64,000 nt of DNA from Saturnia japonica (taxonomy: Eukaryota > Arthropoda > Insecta > Lepidoptera > Saturniidae): contig CM065320.1 of NCBI GenBank assembly GCA_033032175.1, forward strand, positions 16,759,413 through 16,823,412, in the 5' to 3' direction. The stretch's first letter is position 1, and each line of letters opens with the position of its first letter. The translations under genes were made by a program, and so were the position numbers. Of this stretch, positions 11,773 to 32,483 are shown one piece after another. The notes beneath the pieces were generated by a model. That model worked only from the letters and a program-made list of their open reading frames with translations, did not search any database and was not told the origin of the DNA.

Positions 11773-12635
11773 TTACGTGTCTGACAACACGCGCCATCCA
11801 TCTAGAATTAGCGGCATCCTTAACCGCGGATTCCGCTATCATGGCGCTTAGAAGGATGATAGCACGTCGCGGCACTCCCGTACAGCTATGGTCCGACAAC
11901 GGTACGAACTTCCATGGAGCAGACAAGGAGTTACGACGTGCCATCTTCCAAGCAACAGCAGAAGAAGCATCAAAAAACTTAGTTGACTGGCGATTTATAC
12001 CGCCGGGCGCTCCATTCATGGGGGGCGCATGGGAGCGCATGGTGCGCTCCGTGAAGACCGCGATCGCAACCACAATGCACGAGCGCTACCCTACCGAGGA
12101 GGTGTTATACACCTTCCTTCTCGAGGCCGAGAATACGGTTAACAGCCGACCTCTCACCCACGTTGCAGTCACCGCAGAAGATCCAGAGGCTCTAACCCCA
12201 AACCATTTCCTCTTGGGAGGTTCCGGGCGCATCGGGACACCAGGAGAATTCGCCGAAAGATATCTAGACCTACGAAAAAGCTGGCGCAGCTCACAGCGAC
12301 TAGCGGACGTATTTTGGGCACGCTGGATTAAAGAATACCTCCCCGAGCTGCGCAACCGACGGGAACCACGAGGACGAGGGCCCGAGCTTAAGATGGACGA
12401 CGTAGTACTCATCGTCGACGGGAACCTGCCTCGGAACGTGTGGGTCCGAGGACGCATCTGCGTCACATACCCCGGACCCGATGGAACAGTAAGGACAGTG
12501 GACGTCGCGACCAAGAACGGTATCCTGCGACGTCCCGCAAAAAAGATCATCTTAATAGAAGCCAAGAATCCTGCACCGCTGGAAGTTACGTCGCTGGGAA
12601 CATACGACGTACGGCGGGAGAAATGTGCAGGATAG
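11754..12635 (+). pseudogene. BEL integrase, C-terminal part
   Basis: The BEL frame resumes at about 11754 (RYAAIITCLTTRAIHLEL), then LWSDNGTNFHGAD with the second catalytic Asp, GGAWERMVRSVK with the catalytic Glu, NSRPLTHV, and a C-terminal domain with DVVLIVDGNLPRNVW. It ends at TAG 12633-12635, overlapping the first bases of the 3' LTR, as is usual for this family. The zinc-binding N-terminus and the first catalytic Asp are missing, lost at the LINE junction. An internal ATG at 11841 is just a methionine within the domain. Confidence 0.88.
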
Positions 12636-13480
12636 CAGGAAAACAGCGCAAACGCTGCAGTAGGCGTGGCCTGCCACAAGAGCAAGATCGCGTCACAAGT
12701 GCGAGCAAGACGCACTATATGTTTAGTTTATATCATATTTATAGCCTTTATATGTATTGTTTTTAAGTTATTGTTAAATTATTAGAATACCTTTTAGTTT
12801 CAACACACGAATATAGTTTTGTATAACCAATAGAGATATAGATAATAAGAAACACATTTTGCCATGGAGGGGACTTCGTACTCACGCCGCACTGTCGCCT
12901 CTCCAACAAGACCCACTTAGCCGCTCCGTCGAGCGCCATAAAAAGCCGCGCTCCGCGGTACCAATTCACTCGGTGTGAAGCCCTTGGGTCAGGCAGCCGC
13001 CCGCGCGATACAAAGTGACACTATACGTGCAACACTTAGTTACCCACACACAACATTACACACGTATGAACACACACACGTGCACACCACACAGGTACAT
13101 AGGTTCTGTAAGGGACCTTTTTTTTTCTTTTTTTGCGCTAGTTAGACTAATGCGCTAGTTAGTGTAGAAAAACCATTCCGATTAACAAATACACATACGC
13201 ATGGTCCACTCCTTCCTCCCAGGAGGAGGGGAACGTGCATATGAGTATATATTAGTTAGCTCGAATTCTCCTAAGATTAGGGAATTAGTTAGATCGCGAC
13301 TTTTTCGCATTCGCGACGACCGCCCGAGCCGAGGTTCGGCCACTCTGGCACCCTCGTGCGGGTCGTCACAAACTTTCGCGGCTGAGTGCCCTAAGCGCTC
13401 GCCCCCAAGTCCGGTGAAGCTGTAAAAGCCGCAGCGGCTCTGTTTGACGATAGAGCCCCTAAGGCTAACAGTGTAGTCAG

Positions 13481-13514
<34 letters not shown>

Positions 13515-13887
13515 TACCAATTCAGTCATTCTCAAGAAGTCGGCAAGAAACAACATAGCGACAAGTGCAGTCATTCTCAAGAAGTCGGCAAGAAACAACA
13601 TAGCGACAAGTGCAGTCATTCTCAAGAAGTCGGCAAGAAACAACATAGCGACAAGTGTATCCGTTCTCAAGAAGTCAGCAAGAAAATAAATAGTGATAAA
13701 GACATTGTCAGCAAGTAGATAGTAACAAGTGAATATTGTAAATAGTGATCAATAAAAGTTGAATTTATAGTCATCGACGTATTTTTACTCGGCAGTCCAG
13801 TAATAGTTTTCAAAGTGCGGAAACCACGGAATCAATAGTCCGTAGTATAGACCAGAGCTATCGTCTGGTCACTTGATAACCCGCACA
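12624..13887 (+). repeat. 3' LTR of the BEL element, interrupted
   Basis: TGTGC to GCACA. Removing the 544-bp insertion and one 12-bp duplication leaves 708 bp, the same length as the 5' LTR. The 45-bp repeats are present at about 13522-13680. About ten substitutions separate it from the 5' LTR. Confidence 0.88.
12969..13512 (+). mobile_element. 5'-truncated Jockey LINE 3' fragment in the 3' LTR
   Basis: Flanked by GGTACCAATTCA on both sides (12957-12968 and 13513-13524) and ending in a run of about 28 A (13485-13512), the hallmarks of LINE insertion. The body matches the 3' UTR of the LINE at 26466-28771, read on its own strand, including the paired CTCCTTCCTCCCAGGAGG-type block and the end GGCTAACAGTGTAGTCAGTT. 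No coding sequence remains. Confidence 0.9.
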
Positions 13888-13892
13888 GTAAT
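13888..13892. repeat. target-site duplication, right copy (GTAAT)
   Basis: Matches 3091-3095 exactly and defines the right edge of the composite element. Confidence 0.85.
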
Positions 13893-14077
13893 AATATGTT
13901 TGAAATATTTTTTTTCTTTTGATAATTTTTTGTCTGTATTTATCGTATCTGTTCCGAATAACTATCATCTCACAAAGATTTTTTATTTTATTTATACACG
14001 TTTACATAATCCTTGATAGAGAAATCGTAGGTGAGATGAGGGATCCTAGGCGTTCATTTTTACGTCTTATGCGCGCT

Positions 14078-14126
14078 CTACACTCGCGACGTGTTTTACC
14101 GCGGAAAATATGAAACGCGAGTGTAG
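14078..14126. repeat. inverted repeat in a CpG-rich block
   Basis: CTACACTCGCG (14078-14088) and its exact complement CGCGAGTGTAG (14116-14126) flank a 27-base loop. A related CATCTACACTGG occurs again near 14238. The surroundings are much richer in CpG than the AT-rich flanks, suggesting a transposon remnant of unknown family. Confidence 0.55.
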
Positions 14127-14439
14127 GTGGATTCGCGCCTTTGCGTTCGTCCTTCACGCCACGCCGTTCCTCGATCGGTGTCGGTTTTGGTCCCGTGACA
14201 AAGGGCTTGCGCTTGATTCACTGCGCGCGAACGAGGATGCATCTACACTGGCAACTCGCAGCTCTTCACAGTAGCGCACGAGACGTAGTCTGGAGTGATC
14301 TTGCGTATTTTTATAATAAGCTGTTTAGAAAAAAAGACTATATTTTTCTCCATCTCTTTTTTATTTGTTTGTTATCTATACAATAAATCTAATTGAAGTA
14401 TCTGCTTGCAATGTCAAAATGTCATCTTTTTACATACTT

Positions 14440-14825
14440 CATATGTAAAAGTATATTGTACCTATAACAAAAACCAAATTTAAATATTTTTTTCTGTCTG
14501 TTTGCTCCGGGTAATCTCTGAAACGGTCGGACCGATTTTAACAGCATTTTTACTGGTAGATAGCTGATGTTACAAAAAGTAACTTAGACTATTTTTATTT
14601 TAGATAAAAAATTAGACTTTCGCGCAAATATAAAAGAAATACCGGTCATGGTTAATGTACTCGGGCGCTTAAATGGCTTACGCTGAGTAAACGATATGAG
14701 ATATATCAAATTAATGTACTTCATAAATGTAGACATTAAAAAGACCTACAAAAAGTCAGCAAGAGTATATCTATCTTCTAAGGTATACCAACAGTAAGCA
14801 TTTTTATTTTTACATGTGTAGTAAA
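14440..14825 (+). mobile_element. truncated Helitron-like repeat
   Basis: Colinear with the interior of the element at 22148-22727: shared blocks include GGGTAATCTC.GAAACGGT, AGATAGCTGAT, GTAACTTAG.CTA, AATGGCTTACGCTGAGTAAA and TATCTTCTAAGG. Both termini are missing. Confidence 0.6.
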
Positions 14826-14892
14826 GAACTTAAATTTTTGTGTATTTATTAAATTATTTTAATTTATCATCACTGATTGTTATCGATGTCGG

Positions 14893-14897
<5 letters not shown>

Positions 14898-14936
<39 letters not shown>
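14898..14936. repeat. TA microsatellite
   Basis: About 19 uninterrupted TA units. Confidence 0.9.
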
Positions 14937-14937
<1 letters not shown>

Positions 14938-15337
14938 TTATTATGTGTAATAGATTGGGCACTCATTATTAATGCTTGTTATGTGTTAACAGCATAATTA
15001 ATGTAACTAATATTATCTCGAATGGAACTGGCGTTCAAAAGCATCGTAACTCCGCGACACGAGGGAATGCAATAAAAATGATCAAATTTCACACTTTCCG
15101 AATCAGATTTGTTATACATTAAAATAGTTCATGTAATGTGGCTCTTTGCAAAAAATAAATGGAATTGGCAAAAATTTAAATTAATATTCAACTATCAAAC
15201 ATTGTGTCAGACTTAGTGTTCATCAATTGCTATCTAAGGAAAGATCTGGAATAAATCATGTAACATGACTTTGATAAATAAAACTTTATTGCCATTGTTT
15301 TGTATTTTTATTACTTAATTATAGTGACGAAAAGATA

Positions 15338-24447
<9,110 letters not shown>

Positions 24448-24504
24448 TTAGGAATATTGCCCAAAGATTTCACTTTTTATTTTTTGAGACCTAATGTAGG
24501 TAAA

Positions 24505-24520
24505 ATCTATAAATGGCCGG
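24505..24520 (-). promoter_or_regulatory. candidate TATA box of the protease gene
   Basis: The minus strand carries ATTTATAG about 65 bases upstream of the ATG, a fitting place for a TATA box with a short 5' UTR. No experimental support; AT-rich DNA makes chance likely. Confidence 0.3.
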
Positions 24521-26453
24521 TGGGAAGTCACCGATAGATGCTTGAGGATTTTATATTGGAGGAGTATTAGAAAACCAAAGTCATATTATGGTGCGCTAAC
24601 TAACCACACAAAATTCACTTAAAGTATTTAAGGATCCACGAAACTTATATTATGTTGTGTTTCACTCTAAAATCTCTCCTAATACATTTTTTTTTCACAT
24701 AAACATAATTTGGTACCATAACAATCCAGAAACAATAGATTATTTATCTTGTGTTGTTATCTTTGAGTATTATTTATTTTGTATATAGAATATAATTGTA
24801 ATTATATATTTTTATTGAAAAAAATACACAGTCACTTGAATGAGTTCGTATGTATTTTATAATTACTAACTTTTCACAAATCAATTATTTGAAAATTACC
24901 GTGAAATAAGGTAATTTTAATTGCCATGCGTTCTTATTGTTAACATTTTGCTGATTGAATTTGGCAAAATGTCTATGCTAGATGGTGCCTTCTTTTTTCT
25001 TTTCGAACTGTTGTTAGCCAAGGGCTTTGACAGTTTCATCAGGCTTGGGCTAGATGGCGCCATCAGTCACAGTGGCGATAGCTAAGAAATGAGGATTCAT
25101 CAACAGTCACCGTTGACACGCTAGCTTATGAACATACCACAACAAAACTACATGTAGACGTAGATATACGCCACGCTTGAAGTGCGATCTACAAAAATGA
25201 ATCATTATGAATATTTTACCATTTGTATTGTGTTGGCGATCTAAATTCCTTTAACCTTCCTATCTCCACCCAGCAAATATTGTCACAAATAGGTAAAACT
25301 TATTTTCAGTTTTTCAGTTGTAACGAACAACTTTTAATAGGAATCCCTATTTGCTATATACTTATTATTTGTAATCAAAGGATATAGTATATTTTTACTA
25401 TGTTATCGTCAAAATTTTATACATATTTTAATGTAGAGAGTTAAGCTCATTATCATAACTGCAGAATAAAAAAAAGACAATTTAGTAACTGACAATTTAA
25501 CTGTGAGAGCTGAAACATTCCTCGGCTGGCTTCCGTGCGCCATCTGTACTAAAAGTTTTATGTAAAGTATTATTTGTACAAATACATAAGCACAATAAAT
25601 TTATACATAAAAACATTTTTTAATGAAAAGTACCTGTACAAAATTATTAGCATAAATTATTACTCACAAATTGCTACTAAAACCTGAATAGGAGTACTAA
25701 AAGCTGTACTTTATTAGTTTTATTTTTATGCATTCTAATGAATATAAAATTATTTTGTGGCCCAAGATAAGTATACAAGTGGATATTAGAAAATGATCTA
25801 CCACCATGCATGCATGCATTCTAGCAAAATAATGAAATAAAGTTCAAATTTGAGCCTAAACAAATAGAGCCGCTGTTGGCTTTTACAGCTTTACCGGGCT
25901 TGGAGGCGAGCGCTTAAAGCACTCGGCCGTGAAAGCGTGAGCATCAAGCGCGCAAGGGTGCCAAAGTGGCCGGAATTCGACTTGGGCTGTTGCCGTGATT
26001 GAAATGAAGTCACGATCTGACTAATTCCCTATCCGTAAAATTCGAGTTAAACTAACATATACATACATGTCCCTGCCTACTGGGAGGAAGGAAGGAACAT
26101 GTGTATACGTATTTAGTGATCTGAACTAATTATGTAGGTAGCAATATAATATTAAGGCATCTGTTATGGAGGGTATGTGTAATGCATGTGCAAAGAGAAC
26201 CATCTTATATGGGAGACAAGTTGAATAAGGGTCCAGATGCAAGCAGCAAATTACAATCCAAAAACCTACCAAAATGCCGCTGGTGTAGCAAGAGGGATTG
26301 AATTTTTTTCGTGATTTTATTGTTGTACTGTTGTGAAACTAAAAATAATAATTGATCAATAATGGGTAAAGTTTATGGAGTGAAAAGAAAAAATAATAAT
26401 AATAACTCTTCAAAATTTACGCACTTGCTACCGTGGCGCCTCACCTTAATTTG
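24521..26453. other. intergenic sequence with an old Jockey 3' UTR
   Basis: AT-rich, no gene seen. 25866-26110 is a diverged copy of the Jockey 3' UTR (minus orientation). Confidence 0.45.
25866..26110 (-). mobile_element. diverged Jockey LINE 3' UTR remnant
   Basis: Shares GCCGCTG..GGCTTTTACAGC, GGCGAGCGC, AGGGTGCCAAAGTGGCCGG and the CTGGGAGGAAGGAAGGAAC block with the 3' UTR of 26466-28771, with many differences. An older insertion of a related subfamily. Confidence 0.65.
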
Positions 26454-26465
26454 ACGCTAATCGAC

Positions 26466-28771
26466 TTTTTTTTTTTCTTTTTTTTTTTGAACTGACTACA
26501 CTGTTAGCCTTAGGGGCCCTAAAGCCGCTGCGGCTTTTACAGCTTCACCGGACTTGGGGGCGAGCGCAGAGGGCACTCAGCCGCGAAAGTTTTGTGGACG
26601 ACTCGCACGAGGGTGCCAAAGTGGCCGGACCTCGGCTCGGGCGGTCGTCGCGTTCGCAAATAGGTCGCGATCTATTCGAATCCCTACACCTACGATTCGA
26701 GCTAACTAAATATACACATAGGCACGTTCCCTTCCTCCTGGGAGGAAGGAAGGAACCGTGCGTATGTGTATTCAATAATCGGAATGTTTCTACACTAACT
26801 AGCGCTAACTAACTAGCGTAAAAAAAGAAAAAAAAAGGTCCCTCACAGAACCTATGTACCTGTGTGGTGTGCACGTGTGTATGTTCATACGTGTGTAGTG
26901 TTGTATGTAGGTAGCTAAGTGATGCACGTACAGTGTCACTTGTATCGCGCGGGCGGTTGCCTGACCCAAGGGTTTCACACCGAGGAACGGACCTAGGCTT
27001 GGGTTACCGCTAGAGAGGGTGGACGTGACGGGTGTGCTGGAGCGAAATTGACCGCCCGCCCTCTGCGGAGAGAACGGTGGTTACGCGGGCGTGGGCGCTG
27101 GCACGCTCTGTTTGGAGAGACGGATGTGTAATATTTATTCGAATTTTCGATGTGATCGTCGGGATCAATAAAAATATTGCGCGGCCGGCGTTTGCACCGG
27201 ATGTCCGTGGGTGCCGGAACATAAGTGGCGGCTGTTTTTATTAACGGATTCGCGTGGTTCGACGCGGTGTCGAAATACGAACGGGAGAGCTGTTTAACGT
27301 AGGCATGTATCGAAGGAAGCTCCATATCTCTATGGAGATCTACGCTTCGAACATACCACGGGGCCCCGGTGAGACGATAGAGGAACCTATTCTGTATCGA
27401 TTGTAACCGTTTGAAACTCGACTCGGACATATGTGCGAACACGGCGCAACTGTATGTCAAAATTGGTCGAATACACGTCTTGTAGAGCGTGAGCTTATGT
27501 CGCGTGGACATTTTACTCACCGAACACAACAGAGGATGCAACCGGCCCAGGACCCACGCGGCCCTGTTCCTAACCTTACGGATGTGGGGTCTAAAAGAGA
27601 GCCTACTATCTAGGGTTACCCCTAGATATTTGGTCTCTCTTACATACGGAATCGGATTATCGTAGAGCTTAACAGGTTTAAGCTTCCACGGTATCTGTGA
27701 CGAATCCGCATCGAAGAGCATCGCGGCGCTCTTCGAGGGATTAACGGCTATACGCCGCTCGTTAAACCACTTCCCGAGAGTGGTCACGGAGCGTTGGACT
27801 TTGTGTCTGAGGTGGGATCTATTCCTATCTGAGGCATATAAGACTGTATCGTCAGCGTATAGCCCTACCTCGACCTCCGGGAGTCGAGGTAGGTCACTGA
27901 CGTACAGGTTAAATAGGCTAGGAGCCAGGATCGAACCTTGGGGAACGCCTGAGCGTATTGGACGGGGCGTGGACAATTCACCTTCCACTCTATAGCGAAA
28001 GGTGCGATCTGTTAGATAGTCGCGAATTATTTTAATTAGCCTATCGGGGACTTCAAAGTGATACAACTTGTAGATCAATCCCTCGTGCCAGACCTTATCG
28101 AAGGCCTTGGCAACGTCGAAAAAGACCGCAAGTGTACGGCGGGGTTTATATAATTCAGCAAAATTAAATGCAACGTGCTCCGTGAGGCGGTGCACTTGAT
28201 GAGTGCAAGAATATCTAGCACGGAAACCGAATTGCTCAGGCGGATAGAGGTCTTTCTCCTCTATTACTGACTTGAGACGGTTCAGAAGGATCCGCTCGTA
28301 CATTTTCCCTAAAGTATTTAGGAGACTGATCGGGCGATAGCTGTCGGGAAGCGACGCGCTCTTGCCGGGCTTACGGATACCTATGACTATGGCCTTTTTC
28401 CAGGCGGCTGGAAAATGGCAGTGGGCTATGGCTACATTGAAGATGCAGACCAAAAGAGCTATGAGGCGATCGGGAAGAAGTCTAAGTACTTCATTCCTGA
28501 TCCCGTCGGGACCTGGTGCTTTTCTAAGCTTAAGGCTTTTTATAATGGAAAGAACCTCCTCAGACGTGACTGGGGACAGGGAGTCTGTCGCGGGGAGCTT
28601 ATCCAGCTCCCGCACGCATCCATCGATACCCTCGACCCGGTCGGTATTTGCATCGACACTGTTCGGAGAGCACTGGCTCTCCAAACAAGTGGCGAGGCAC
28701 TCCGCCTTGTCGCTGCTATCGAAGGCGAGCGGTATACCGGGACCCCTCTCGAGGGGGGGCATAAGATAAGA
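26466..28771 (-). mobile_element. 5'-truncated Jockey LINE with target duplication
   Basis: Flanked by the 12-bp ACGCTAATCGAC (26454-26465 and 28772-28783, one base ambiguous with the element end). On the minus strand it runs from the region before the RT through the ORF stop at 26993 to a 3' UTR and an A-rich tail (26466-26489, interrupted by a G). It is nearly identical to the LINE pieces inside the BEL element. Confidence 0.9.
26993..28771 (-). pseudogene. Jockey LINE reverse transcriptase, 5' truncated ORF2
   Basis: About 590 residues from just before MPPLERGPGIPLAF. RT motifs are intact: RKAPGPDGIRNEVLR, YRPISLLNTLGKMYER, FFDVAKAFDKVW, SGVPQGSILAPS, YADDTVLYASDRN and a thumb region. The C-terminal part continues past the point where the BEL-nested copy stops, through AATYVPAPTDIRCKRRPRN to a stop at 26993. 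The endonuclease is absent. It differs from the BEL-nested copy by scattered substitutions only, for example AIAHCHFP against AIVHCHFP. Without the 5' region it cannot be autonomous. Confidence 0.88.
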
Positions 28772-28783
28772 ACGCTAATCGAC

Positions 28784-31700
28784 GGACACTTCTCATAGAT
28801 AGAGATGGTACTCCTGATCTCTATTCCCCCATCTCCTCCATAACATCTAAAATAGATCAAAAATAGGGTTTTTATCTGTATTTTTGTTACAAATACTTGA
28901 ATAATATTGAAGAATCAATTGAAAAGCCGATTTTTCAATATATTAAAAAACTCTTAATTGTGAAATTTAATAATAACCATTGATATTGAAAATTTTTAAT
29001 GGAGAATTATTAAGAACCTTTCAAAATCGAAGAGAAGTTGTGAACAAATTTAATAAAAGACTTCACAAAACGTAACAAAAATTTTGAAATAATATTTTTA
29101 TATTTACACGAAATTAACCAACAAAACGAAATTAAAAGTAGGTACGAAATAAATTTATAAGTACAAATTTTTACAATTTGGTTGGTACAATTCTTTTGAT
29201 ATCGGTACCAGCACTTACGAAAGTACGTACTTACCTATGACATATAAAAATAGAAAATCGGCACAAGACTCTAAAAAAATTGTAAGCTGCTAATCTCCTT
29301 CGTACCTATTTTGATTTCGATATAACATTAGATAATTTAGTTTAAATATAAAAATATTATTTCATAATTTTTGGAGTACTTACAGTTTTTTTAAAGTTTA
29401 TTTTATCTACTTAAGAAAAAAAATTTTTTTACATTTTTATTTCCTAATTTTTAGTTTTAAGTAAATACTGTAATATTTTTTTGTATTATGTAAAATTTGA
29501 CCAAGGTTTTTAGATGTTTCCCTTTGACACCACATCAGTAGATCGTATCAATAGGTAAGCCAGGCCGTTAGAAGTATTATTCCATATCTTGAAACTACTG
29601 AACCGATTTTGATTAAAGTTGCACTGTTCCATAAGTTGAAATAAATATAATTCAATAAAACAGATATAGTCAAAATCTGATTAATAGTTTCGGAGAAATG
29701 CGTGTACAAATATACATACATACTTATACCTATATAAATGATTACTTCCTTTATTGAAGTTGCTTAAAAAACATATTAAGTACTTGTCTGAACTGATTTT
29801 CACTAGCTATAATACCAAAATTGTTTTTTGCTAAATACTTAAAACATTCCAGCAACAATATAAGTAAAACTACTCTCAAAGTGAACAGTAAGTACCGGGG
29901 GATTGCCCTCCTCCGAGTCCTCCGCGAGGGAACAAGCTCTTGGTGACACGAACACAATACACTCTGATTTAGAGTGAATCCAGTTTACGCTCTCCCTTTG
30001 AGACGTTACTGGGATACGCCATTTTCACCTGACACGCGAACATTGTCGTTAATTCTTCCATTTATTTTGTTACGAGCGTCTTCCTCGGATAAGGTGTTGC
30101 TATATCTTGGAAAGATAATTTGTTTCAATGAAAATTACTAAATATAATGAATATTGGTCGAAATTTTAACGATTATCGACTATCGAGAAATCTAATCTAA
30201 AATAAACTGGCCTGCATCAATATCTCTTCACGTTAGGTATGTTTGAAAGAACCAATGTTGTATTACCGGGGTTAATAATAACCATTATATTATTACAATA
30301 TTAGTTCTATGATGCTATTGGTCCTTAATATATCTAAAGAAAGTCAGCGATAGCATATGCCTATCTCTTATAAATAAGCCACAATAAGGTATTTCGAGAA
30401 ATTAAAGAGTGATTCCTTAGCATTATTTTTAATCTTGGCATATTAATCCTCACAAACAAGAGTTACTTCATCATAAAGATAATTTTATGGAGTTAAATTT
30501 TGCTCTTTAGAGTATGCTATTTGGACACGTAGTTTAGGAGATAATGAAAAATTAAAATAGTTTGTATTTGCGGGAACAACAATTCTGATAGACTACACGG
30601 GTGTGTTGGCGGCGCGGTTCTGCAGTTAATGTATATAACCGGAAATAATATTATATTTAGGTACGTGACCTCGTATTACTGCCTATTTATTATTGGTGCA
30701 GACTCAAAAATGTCGTCAATGATGTTTCTTTTTGATAAAATATTAACTTCAACTGTATCTCATATTTATCATCACAATTCTTAACCAATGCTTTTAAATA
30801 TTATAATTAATATCTGAGCGACCGAGCTGTGCTCGTTGTCTTATAAACAAAAAAAGAAAAAGACCAAATTTGGAATGTAAAACATTATTTAAATGCAAAG
30901 TTTCATCGAAATCGTTGGAGCATTTGAGCAATTACTCAATGAATATAATAAGAATGTAAGCAGCGATGCAACGATTTTGCCTAGCAACAAGAACAGAAAA
31001 TAAACATTAATCCGGAATTCAGAAAACAATAGATTTGTGTAATCGATTTTTGCAATTACGGTCTCGTAAAGAGCGACGATGCGTTGAACGAATGAGCCGG
31101 CAATCCGTACGCTGTTCCGACTGTTCGTATTAATTAGACACATCGTTCCGCAAATACCTAGATAGAATCTGTGTACTCGAACGGAGTAGGGTGATCATCA
31201 ATTTTGGTAAACATTAAAAACCGTTACGTTACAATAATATATTTACAAGTAAAATTCATAGAAACCTCGTATCTTAATTATTCTTCTTGTTTTAGCGCCG
31301 AAAAAACCACCTGCTAGTGTCAATGTTTTTAAGTTTTCGTAAAATTTTCTAATAATTATACAAAGTGGAGTCTTCTTACAAGATGGTGGCTCTCTTGTCA
31401 GAATTATTTAGGTAGTTTTTGTGACATCTCAAAATGCATGCTCCTACTTTATATTTATAATTCACTTCACTTATGCACAACAACCAAACTATATCAAGCA
31501 CAATGCCAGCAATATTACATAATATTGGGTCAAAAAGTTCAGGACTTAAAAATAAAAAACCACAACGTGTCACTTCAAGGTCTCGCCAAAAATTCTCGTA
31601 TCGTAACTGTTTATTTACATACAGCACCGCAAAGTGTCGACACTATGCCTGATGGTAAGCACAGTATAATCCAATAACAATGGTGACCACTAAGAGATCT

Positions 31701-32389
31701 GTAAAGGGTTTAGTACAATGTATATGGTGGTAATGAATCAGTTGAGTACAGATCATTACCACCCTACTTGGTTGCTCAATATAAACCTGCTGATTCTGGA
31801 GCACGATTCGCTTAAATGAGTTACTATGGCTGGTGTATTATAACTGGTCCTGATCCTATCACCATGCAAAAAGAACTCAATGTATTTTTTACTGCGTGTT
31901 AAGCTGTCTTTGAAAACATTATCACCTGAACGTACAAAAAAAAAAAATTGACAGCATCGGTAACAAAAATTTTAAGTTGAAATTTTCAACATAGAAAAGT
32001 ATTTTCAATATAGCTGAAGATAAACTAGACCTAGAAAAAGTTCTTTAGTTCTCAATACGATACTTAGTAAGTGCTTGGCGATTGATAATCTTGAACGTGA
32101 TTTGGGAGTGAGTAAACTACATATTATCCTAATTAATATTATAATTTTATATATTTGGATGTTTGTTACTCAATCACGCAAAAATGGCTGAATGAATTTC
32201 AATTATAATATTATTATTTTCCTATTTCGTTTGCATTAACATACTCACCCTATTTTCAAACGCAGTAAATTCGAATTGATTAAAGTTTGTATGTTTTTAA
32301 AGGCACCGAATTAACAATTTACTGAATCGCTTTAGCCAGATGAGTCCTACTTCCGTTCCGCAATCTGGTACTCTTTCCCATAGACTAAG
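28784..32389. other. AT-rich intergenic sequence
   Basis: No gene I can support. 29575-29735 looks like a degenerate Helitron or LINE-associated repeat (an ACTACTGAACCGATTTTGAT block). Several short open frames (29751-29957, 30889-31143, 31376-31677) lack recognisable motifs. Confidence 0.45.
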
Positions 32390-32483
32390 AGCCCACGAGG
32401 GCCAGACCTTCGTTATTTTATAAAAGCTGAAAGTTCATCTGTGCATGTCCCCTATAGAGGTAAGAACGACCAGGGACTATATA

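Larger units (their letters stand above)
3096..13887 (+). mobile_element. composite BEL/Pao LTR retrotransposon with nested LINE fragments
   Basis: Terminal LTRs start TGTGC and end GCACA, and the whole 10.8-kb unit is flanked by the same 5 bp, GTAAT (3091-3095 and 13888-13892). The order is: 5' LTR (3096-3803), gag-protease-RT (3886-7052), partial LTR (7053-7591), second gag (7674-9490), LINE endonuclease-RT (about 9511-11748), BEL integrase end (11754-12635), and 3' LTR (12624-13887) interrupted by a LINE 3' fragment. The zinc knuckle, the BEL-type YMDDYL polymerase motif and the integrase ending in a DUF-type C-terminal domain identify the family. No copy retains a full pol. A polypurine tract (GGCGGGAGAAA, 12613-12623) precedes the 3' LTR. 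Confidence 0.9.
13893..15284. other. intergenic sequence right of the BEL element
   Basis: No gene seen. It holds a GC- and CpG-rich block with an inverted repeat (14030-14310), a truncated Helitron-like copy (14440-14825) and a TA microsatellite (14898-14936). The poly(A) signal of the protease gene lies at its right end on the minus strand. Confidence 0.5.
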
